Assembly (NCBI RefSeq): GCF_900105075.1
Contig: NZ_FNSK01000002.1
Location: 248,001-312,000 of the forward strand
Length of the DNA: 64,000 nucleotides
DNA from: Rhodobacter sp. 24-YEA-8
Lineage (GTDB): Bacteria > Pseudomonadota > Alphaproteobacteria > Rhodobacterales > Rhodobacteraceae
Reading direction: 5' to 3'
Shown here piece by piece: positions 59,384 to 64,000 of the stretch (positions are counted from its first letter, which is position 1; the number at the start of each line of letters is the position of its first letter). A program made the position numbers and the translations under genes. Under the pieces are notes generated by a model. That model made no database searches. It saw nothing but the letters and a program-made list of their open reading frames with translations, and was not told where the DNA came from.

Positions 59384-60328
59384 TCAGCGATATTCGCCGG
59401 CGAGCGACTCGACGAAATCGATATTCTCTTTGGTGACGAAGCCCGGACCCGTGAAGACCGAGTTCGACGGTGCCACGCCGTAGCGGACATAGGCCGTCAG
59501 CACCTGAATCGGCACCGAGCCTTGCAGGAAAGGCTGCTGGTCGATGGCGAAGTTGATGGTTCCGTCTTTGATCCCGGCCGAGATTTCCGATGACAGGTCA
59601 AACGTGCCGAAATAGATCTCGCCATCAAGGCCGAGTTCTTTCACCGCGCGGATCGACGGCTCGGCCGAGTTCGGGCCAAGGGTCAGGATCGCGCCGGTAT
59701 CGGGGTTCGCGGTCAGATAGGCTTTGACCTTATTGGCGACTTCCGACGGGTCCATGCCGGAATCGATCATCTGGCTGCCCAGTTCCTGGCCGATCCCGTC
59801 AGCAAAGCCACGGCAGCGTTCGACCGATTGCGGGTTGGTGATATAGTGGTTGACGCAAAGGAAGGTGGTGATCCCCGCCTCTTTCGCGCGCTCGCCTGCG
59901 CCGAGACCCGCCTCATATTCCGGCTGACCAACATGGAGCAGCGCGCCAAGCTTCTTGCTTTCCTCGACGGTGCCCGAATTCACGGTGACGACCGGAATCC
60001 CCTTGGCGACGGCGTCTTTGATCGGGCCTTCCAGCACATTGTAATCGGCGATGGTGACGATGATGCCGTCGACATCGGCGGCGGCGGCCTGCTGCACGAT
60101 CCGCGCCATATCGGCGAGGTCGCCGGTCGCGGGGTTACGGTATTCGGTGTTCACACCCATCTGTTCATTGGTGACCTTGATCGCATTCTTGATCACGTTG
60201 AACCAGCTGTCGCTGTCCGGGCCATGGCTGATCCAGACGAATTGCTCGCCCTCTGCCTTTGCAGAGCTGACCATAGCGGTCACCGCAAGAACCGCCCCGA
60301 TGGCGACCGATCTCAGCATTGATTTCAT
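59384..60328 (-). CDS. Sugar-binding periplasmic protein, second locus
   Basis: This 314-residue binding protein has a signal peptide (SVAIGAVLAVTAMVSSAKAEGEQ) and the type I fold of the ribose/rhizopine-binding group (FVWISHGPDSDSWFNVIKNAIK, DVDGIIVTIADYNVLEGPIKDAV, GTVEESKKLGALLHVGQPEYEAG). GGGAGGACTACC precedes the ATG. It follows the dioxygenase-like gene by 72 bp. Ligand unknown; inositols and their methyl or amino derivatives are plausible. Confidence 0.92.
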   Translation of the reverse strand: MKSMLRSVAIGAVLAVTAMVSSAKAEGEQFVWISHGPDSDSWFNVIKNAIKVTNEQMGVNTEYRNPATGDLADMARIVQQAAAADVDGIIVTIADYNVLEGPIKDAVAKGIPVVTVNSGTVEESKKLGALLHVGQPEYEAGLGAGERAKEAGITTFLCVNHYITNPQSVERCRGFADGIGQELGSQMIDSGMDPSEVANKVKAYLTANPDTGAILTLGPNSAEPSIRAVKELGLDGEIYFGTFDLSSEISAGIKDGTINFAIDQQPFLQGSVPIQVLTAYVRYGVAPSNSVFTGPGFVTKENIDFVESLAGEYR

Positions 60329-60400
60329 TATGGTAGTCCTCCCTTTGCGGCTTCCCTCTGTGACCGCCGGAAGCCATGGCGGATTCTGGTTTGTCGGGTG

Positions 60401-61510
60401 CTAGGGTCGGCGTTTTGCCTCCTGCGCGTCCAGCGCTGCGTCGAGCTTTGCCGCATCCCACGCCTCGGCCACAGCCTGGGCCAGCAGATCCTGCTGCGTC
60501 GGCGGCGCGAGACCGCCAATCGGCGGATCGGTGTCGAGATTGGTCGGGAAGGGATAACCATCCGCCGTGGCCGCGATCACCGCATGCCGCCCCTCGGGCG
60601 AAAGCGCTGCGAGATGTGGGAAAACGGCGCGGCACATCGCGGTGCGGTCAATTGCCTCCATATGGCGGGCAAAGGCGCTGGCGGTCTGGATCAGGTTGAC
60701 CATCCGCACGACGTCAGAGGTCTTGTTTTCGCCCGCTGCATGGAACAGAGCCGGGCTGAAAAAGATAGCATCACCCTTTTCCAGCGGCAGCTGAACGTGA
60801 TGCTCTTCGAAATACTCACGGAACGCGGGCCGGGTGGCGGCAATATAGCCCTGCAGGAAACGCTGCGAATGCGGCAGCAGCTTCGTGGTGCCGCTTTCCA
60901 CCGGCATATCGCAATGCGCGACACCGCCTTGCAGGATCAGCGTCGGGCCTGTGGCATGGATATGATCGGGATAGTCCGCCATCTGCTCCGGCGACATGAA
61001 ACCGAGGTGATAATCGCGATGCGGTGCCTGTGCCTTGCCGCCGGGGCGGACCTGGTTCACCTGGGTCGCGATCTGATAGCCCGGCCCAAGCCAGGCGCGG
61101 CAGGCAATATCAATCACCGGATTGGCCATATAGCGCGCATAAACCGCCGGATCATGCAGGCAGAGCTTTTGCAGGCTGTTCCAGATCCGGTCATTGGCGC
61201 CGGCTTTGGCGAAATGGTCACCCGCCGCGACGCCGGCCGCACGTTCGTGCGCGATGATGGCGCGGAACGCGTCCGAGGCCGCATCAATCGCACCTTTGTC
61301 GGCAAAGGCGTTTTTAACCACGAAAACGCCGGCACCTTCGCCGATCACCCGCGCCCATTCGCGCGAGATCCCGGCGCTGACACGCGCGCCATCATAGATC
61401 GGAATGTTCTTTTCAATCGTAATGGCCGAGGGGCAATGCGCAATGGTGGTCACCGTCTCCACCTGAGCGCGAAACTCTTCAAGACTGATCTCGGGGACCA
61501 AATCCTTCAC
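60401..61510 (-). CDS. Phytanoyl-CoA dioxygenase (PhyH)-family enzyme
   Basis: This 369-residue protein is of the non-heme Fe(II)/2-oxoglutarate-dependent PhyH superfamily. The metal-binding HxD is in QAPHRDYHLGF (His and Asp), and the distal His in ALFHAAGENKTSDVVRMVNLIQ, with the Arg for 2-oxoglutarate. Such enzymes hydroxylate or demethylate small molecules. It is the first gene of the importer operon, which suggests an oxidative step (for example O-demethylation) on the imported compound. The substrate is not known. Confidence 0.9.
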   Translation of the reverse strand: MKDLVPEISLEEFRAQVETVTTIAHCPSAITIEKNIPIYDGARVSAGISREWARVIGEGAGVFVVKNAFADKGAIDAASDAFRAIIAHERAAGVAAGDHFAKAGANDRIWNSLQKLCLHDPAVYARYMANPVIDIACRAWLGPGYQIATQVNQVRPGGKAQAPHRDYHLGFMSPEQMADYPDHIHATGPTLILQGGVAHCDMPVESGTTKLLPHSQRFLQGYIAATRPAFREYFEEHHVQLPLEKGDAIFFSPALFHAAGENKTSDVVRMVNLIQTASAFARHMEAIDRTAMCRAVFPHLAALSPEGRHAVIAATADGYPFPTNLDTDPPIGGLAPPTQQDLLAQAVAEAWDAAKLDAALDAQEAKRRP

Positions 61511-61634
61511 GATGCTCTCCCTTCATCGTCGACCTGTCGGATCAGGTGGCAGGACATCAGCCGACCATGCCGGCCCCGCGCCCTGACGCGATGCCGGTTG
61601 TCTGCTTTTGTAAAATTGCAACCTGAATACTTTG

Positions 61635-61648
61635 GCAATATTGATTGC
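61635..61648. promoter_or_regulatory. Perfect GCAAT-N4-ATTGC element
   Basis: GCAAT (61635-61639) and ATTGC (61644-61648) around ATTG, 125 bp upstream of the dioxygenase start. It is identical in half-sites and spacing to the candidate LacI operator at 37302-37315. Confidence 0.6.
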
Positions 61649-61830
61649 AGAAATTTGAGTGTGTCAACCTATAATTCAGAAATCTGCCCTGATCCCGACA
61701 GATCTATCTGCCGCGCGGGCGGGGTTTTGACCTGAAAAATTTACTTATCTATTTGTATTATTTATACTATATTGAAAAATCCGGAGCACCCTGCCCCCGG
61801 GGCAGTAGTGGCGGCTCCGATTGCGGACTT

Positions 61831-61854
61831 GCAATTTTCCTTGCAGAAAATTGC
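61831..61854. promoter_or_regulatory. 9-bp inverted repeat GCAATTTTC-N6-GAAAATTGC
   Basis: Arms at 61831-61839 and 61846-61854 are perfect. Its left part (GCAATTTTCCTTGC, 61831-61844) is a one-mismatch version of GCAAT-N4-ATTGC and matches a site at 63068-63081 (GCAATTTTCGTTGC) in front of the LacI and desaturase genes. Confidence 0.6.
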
Positions 61855-61950
61855 CACCGCCAGGCCCCGATCTTTGATTCGATCCGCCGCAAAGCTCTCT
61901 CAGACCTGCATCCTGACAGCGGGCGCAGGGCCCATTGCAGCCTGCAACTG

Positions 61951-62991
61951 TCAGATACTCTCGGGCAGGATCAGCCGCATCGGCAGGAAAACCTGTGCCT
62001 GCCCCTCCGCTGCCGCCTCGCCTTTGACCGCCTGACGGGCAAGAGTGACCAGCGTGGTGCAGATCTCGCGCAATGGCGTGTCGATCACGAGCGAGACAAT
62101 CCCCTCGGCCATCGCGCGCCTGGTGGTCTCGGTCAGTTCATTGGCAATCACGTCGATCTCGCCATGGCGGCGCTCTTCCCGTACGGCGCGGATCACGCCA
62201 TTGCGCCCGCCGCCGCAGCAATAGATGCCACAGAGCGATTTATGCCGCGCCATCAGCGCAATTGCCGCTTCATAGGTCAGATCATCGGTGTCGAGATTGA
62301 CCTGGGTGTCGAGCAGGACCAGATCCGGCCTTTCGCGTCGGATATAGCTGCGAAACCCGGTCTCGCGCAGCTCATGCCCATGCCAGAGCTGGCCGCCGAC
62401 AAACAGCGCGAGCGCGCCCCCTGCCCCTTTGGGCACGCCCCGCGCCAGCATCGCCGCTGCCACCCGCCCGACCTTGAGATTATTGACCCCCAGATAGGCA
62501 TGACGCACCCCCTGGGCGAGGTCGGATAAAAGCGCGATCACCGGGATGCCTGCGGCACGCAGATCGGCCACCGCCTCGGTTACGCGCGGATGATCCACGG
62601 CGACGAGCCCAATCGCCTGGACCTTTGGGGCAAGCCGTTCCAGCGCGGCAATGGTGGCGGCAGGGCTGGAATTGGCGGCATATTCGGTCACGATACGCAG
62701 CCGCAGCCCGGTTTCAGCAAGGGCTGCCGCTTCAGCCTCGGCCTGGAACTGGCGATAGAAGTCCGGCTCGGTCGGCAAAAGTACCAGGCCGATGGTCAGG
62801 CTCTCCTGCGCGCCGATCAGGCGTTTCTCCAGCAACGGCGCGGCATGAAATCCCATCTCGCGGGCGATTTCGAGCACATGCACCGCCGTCGCCCGCCTCA
62901 CCGCACTGCGACCGTTCAGCACCCGGTCGATCGTGGCGGTGGACACCCCCGCAGCCTGGGCGAGATCGGTAATCGTCACACGTTTGTGCAT
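61951..62991 (-). CDS. LacI-family transcriptional regulator, second locus
   Basis: This 346-residue repressor has an N-terminal helix-turn-helix (VTITDLAQAAGVSTATIDRVLNGRSAVRRAT) and a periplasmic-binding-type sensor domain (LTIGLVLLPTEPDFYRQF, IGLVAVDHPRVTEAV, DTDDLTYEAAIALMARH). Its recognition helix is close to that of the regulator at 37425-38450. It lies upstream of the dioxygenase-importer operon and is divergent from the MocD-like gene, so it probably controls both. No good Shine-Dalgarno is seen; the leader instead carries TGATGG repeats. Confidence 0.93.
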   Translation of the reverse strand: MHKRVTITDLAQAAGVSTATIDRVLNGRSAVRRATAVHVLEIAREMGFHAAPLLEKRLIGAQESLTIGLVLLPTEPDFYRQFQAEAEAAALAETGLRLRIVTEYAANSSPAATIAALERLAPKVQAIGLVAVDHPRVTEAVADLRAAGIPVIALLSDLAQGVRHAYLGVNNLKVGRVAAAMLARGVPKGAGGALALFVGGQLWHGHELRETGFRSYIRRERPDLVLLDTQVNLDTDDLTYEAAIALMARHKSLCGIYCCGGGRNGVIRAVREERRHGEIDVIANELTETTRRAMAEGIVSLVIDTPLREICTTLVTLARQAVKGEAAAEGQAQVFLPMRLILPESI

Positions 62992-63000
62992 CGATAAAAT

Positions 63001-63026
63001 CCATCAAAAACCATCATTACCCATCA
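63001..63026. repeat. Three CCATCA repeats with a 10-bp period
   Basis: CCATCA occurs at 63001-63006, 63011-63016 and 63021-63026, TGATGG on the coding strand of the LacI gene, 10-35 bp upstream of its start codon. The exact helical period suggests binding of a protein on one DNA face, or a leader-mRNA element. Confidence 0.5.
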
Positions 63027-63067
63027 CCATTCTGATGTGAATTGCAATAAACGAATCTGAAAACCGG

Positions 63068-63081
63068 CAATTTTCGTTGCA
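63068..63081. promoter_or_regulatory. GCAAT-N4-GTTGC element upstream of the MocD-like gene
   Basis: GCAATTTTCGTTGC differs from the perfect element by one base and shares its first nine bases with the site at 61831. It lies 67 bp before the desaturase start. Confidence 0.5.
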
Positions 63082-63147
63082 ATACCATCGGGAGAGGCCA
63101 CAGGTCTGAGATCAGAGACCGTCGCTGTACCGGAGGGGAATCACGTT

Positions 63148-64000
63148 ATGAGCCATACCAACCGCGATTACGCGCTGCTCGGGCGCGATGCCAGGCTGGC
63201 CGAGGAAATCGGCCTCGTCTCCGCCCAGTGGTATCATACCGACCTGCCACGCAAGGTGATGAAAGAGCTGATGACACGGTCGGATCAGCCCGCGATCCGC
63301 GACACGATCATCCTGTTTGGCGTGATGATCGCCTCGGCGGCAATGGGCATCTGGCTCTGGCCCTCCTGGTGGTCCGCACCCTTCTGGCTGATTTACGGCG
63401 TGCTCTATGCCTCGGCCATGGACAGTCGCTGGCATGAATGCGGCCATGGCACAGCGTTCAGGACGCGCTGGATGAATGATGCGGTTTATCAGGTCGCCTG
63501 CTTTTGTATGATGCGCAATCCGGTGACCTGGCGATGGAGCCATACCCGCCACCACACCGACACGATCATCGTCGGCCATGACCCCGAGATCATCGCGATG
63601 CGCCCGGCGGTCGTCGCCCGGCTGATCCTGAATTTCTTCGGAATATTCGAGTTTTGGGGCAATGCAAAAACCACGCTGCAGCTGATCGCCGGCTATATGC
63701 CGGAAACCACGAAATCCTTCGTGCCGGAACCCGAACGCAAACGCGCCTTCCTGATCGCCCGCATCTGGGCAGTCATCTATCTGGGCGTCGCGGCGCTGGC
63801 CTGGTGGATGCAGTCGATCCTGCCCTTCATGGTCGTAGGTCTGCCGATCCTTTTTGGCAGCTGGCATATGGTGATGACCGGCTACATGCAGCATCTGGGG
63901 CTGGCGGAAAATGTGCTCGACCACCGGCTGAATTCGCGCACCGTCTATGTGAACCCCATCTCGCGCTTCATTTACTGGAACATGAATTTCCATGTCGAAC
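63148..64000 (+). CDS. MocD-like fatty-acid-desaturase-family oxygenase (cut by window end)
   Basis: The first 284 codons are visible; the gene runs off the right edge. It is an integral-membrane di-iron protein with histidine boxes WHECGHG (about residue 97) and SHTRHHTD (about residue 132), and the third box begins at the very end (NMNFHVE). Helices lie around DTIILFGVMIASAAMGIWLW and WAVIYLGVAALAWW. It resembles the desaturase-like oxygenase MocD of rhizopine catabolism more than lipid desaturases. ATG 63148 follows GGAGGGG. Divergent from the LacI gene, it likely belongs to the same regulon and may be followed outside the window by a ferredoxin and reductase. Confidence 0.88.
   Translation, partial: MSHTNRDYALLGRDARLAEEIGLVSAQWYHTDLPRKVMKELMTRSDQPAIRDTIILFGVMIASAAMGIWLWPSWWSAPFWLIYGVLYASAMDSRWHECGHGTAFRTRWMNDAVYQVACFCMMRNPVTWRWSHTRHHTDTIIVGHDPEIIAMRPAVVARLILNFFGIFEFWGNAKTTLQLIAGYMPETTKSFVPEPERKRAFLIARIWAVIYLGVAALAWWMQSILPFMVVGLPILFGSWHMVMTGYMQHLGLAENVLDHRLNSRTVYVNPISRFIYWNMNFHVE

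Larger units (their letters stand above)
61511..61950. promoter_or_regulatory. Long control region upstream of the dioxygenase-importer operon
   Basis: This 440-bp gap, rich in A/T at 61740-61790, has no supported gene. It holds candidate operators at 61635-61648 and 61831-61854. The AT-rich patch contains TATAAT-like strings on the minus strand (TATAGTATAAATAATAC at about 61757-61773) that could be the operon promoter. Confidence 0.55.
62992..63147. promoter_or_regulatory. Divergent control region of LacI and the MocD-like gene
   Basis: This 156-bp region contains three CCATCA copies at 10-bp spacing (63001, 63011, 63021), an ATTGCAAT palindrome at 63041-63048 and a GCAAT-N4-GTTGC element at 63068-63081. 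GGAGGGG at about 63132 is the ribosome-binding site of the desaturase gene. Confidence 0.55.

Noticed and set aside
61753..62529. 258-codon plus-strand ORF in the LacI/dioxygenase gap
   Set aside because: Most of it is antisense to the LacI gene, it lacks a ribosome-binding site, and the translation is low in recognisable structure.
63148..64000. Ordinary lipid desaturase for membrane adaptation
   Set aside because: Divergent placement next to LacI and a catabolic importer operon and the overall MocD-like sequence favour a catabolic oxygenase, though the family is shared.
1..64000. tRNA or rRNA genes, CRISPR arrays, insertion sequences or integrases
   Set aside because: None was recognised on reading both strands: no cloverleaf-like tRNA, no regularly spaced repeats of CRISPR length and no transposase-like protein.

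Overview
The window is one GC-rich chromosomal stretch of alphaproteobacterial character. Gene content and protein style (FepA-type receptor, cyoABCD-SURF1, FrcBCA-type sugar importers, a DddL/DddQ-like cupin, a MocD-like desaturase, densely overlapping operons) point to a Rhodobacterales/Paracoccaceae-type organism; this is inferred from the proteins alone and no rRNA or other phylogenetic marker is present. I see no rRNA, tRNA, CRISPR array, insertion sequence or prophage. Nearly all of the sequence is protein coding, and most long antisense ORFs are GC-rich shadows.

Region 1 (1-8.1 kb, + strand) is a sulfur/cysteine island and the most striking part of the window. It starts with the tail of an SfnB-like flavin oxidoreductase. 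Then come two carboxymuconolactone/alkylhydroperoxidase-domain proteins, an unknown protein, a serine acetyltransferase, a rhodanese, a second serine acetyltransferase, a Family 2A (SrpI-like) encapsulin shell protein, and a SufS-type cysteine desulfurase with a roughly 210-residue low-complexity N-terminal extension, the expected cargo of that shell. Together they could acquire sulfur, make O-acetylserine for cysteine synthesis, and strip sulfur from cysteine inside a protein nanocompartment.

Region 2 (8.1-18.9 kb, - strand) is a nine-gene run: a DMSP-lyase-like cupin, a fatty acid desaturase, two large glycoside-hydrolase-like proteins, a PotDBCA-type ABC importer and an isochorismatase-fold hydrolase. 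I know of no described pathway with this combination. Region 3 (19.0-22.3 kb) holds a VapBC toxin-antitoxin pair and an FdhF/YdeP-type molybdopterin oxidoreductase with a small partner. Region 4 (22.6-31.3 kb, +) holds a MalT/LAL-type LuxR regulator, a class II HDAC-like deacetylase and an amide/urea-type five-gene ABC importer.

Region 5 (31.4-38.5 kb) is a sugar or polyol catabolic operon (binding protein, two permeases, one short ATPase, Gfo/Idh dehydrogenase, sugar-phosphate isomerase-like protein) divergent from a LacI-family regulator. Region 6 (38.4-45 kb) is cyoABCD plus SURF1 with a divergent MFS transporter. Region 7 (45.3-48.3 kb) holds a DHA2 efflux pump with a divergent TetR regulator, a degraded stretch and a small hypothetical gene. 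Region 8 (48.3-54.4 kb) is a two-component system divergent from a FepA/PfeA-like catecholate siderophore receptor and a secreted YncE-like propeller protein.

Region 9 (54.5-64 kb) holds an RpiR regulator, a TauE/SafE permease and a second sugar/polyol locus: Gfo/Idh dehydrogenase, FrcACB-type importer, phytanoyl-CoA-dioxygenase-like enzyme, LacI regulator and a divergent MocD-like desaturase cut by the window end. The control regions of regions 5 and 9 share a palindromic element of the form GCAAT-N4-ATTGC, which suggests that the two related LacI proteins read the same operator code.
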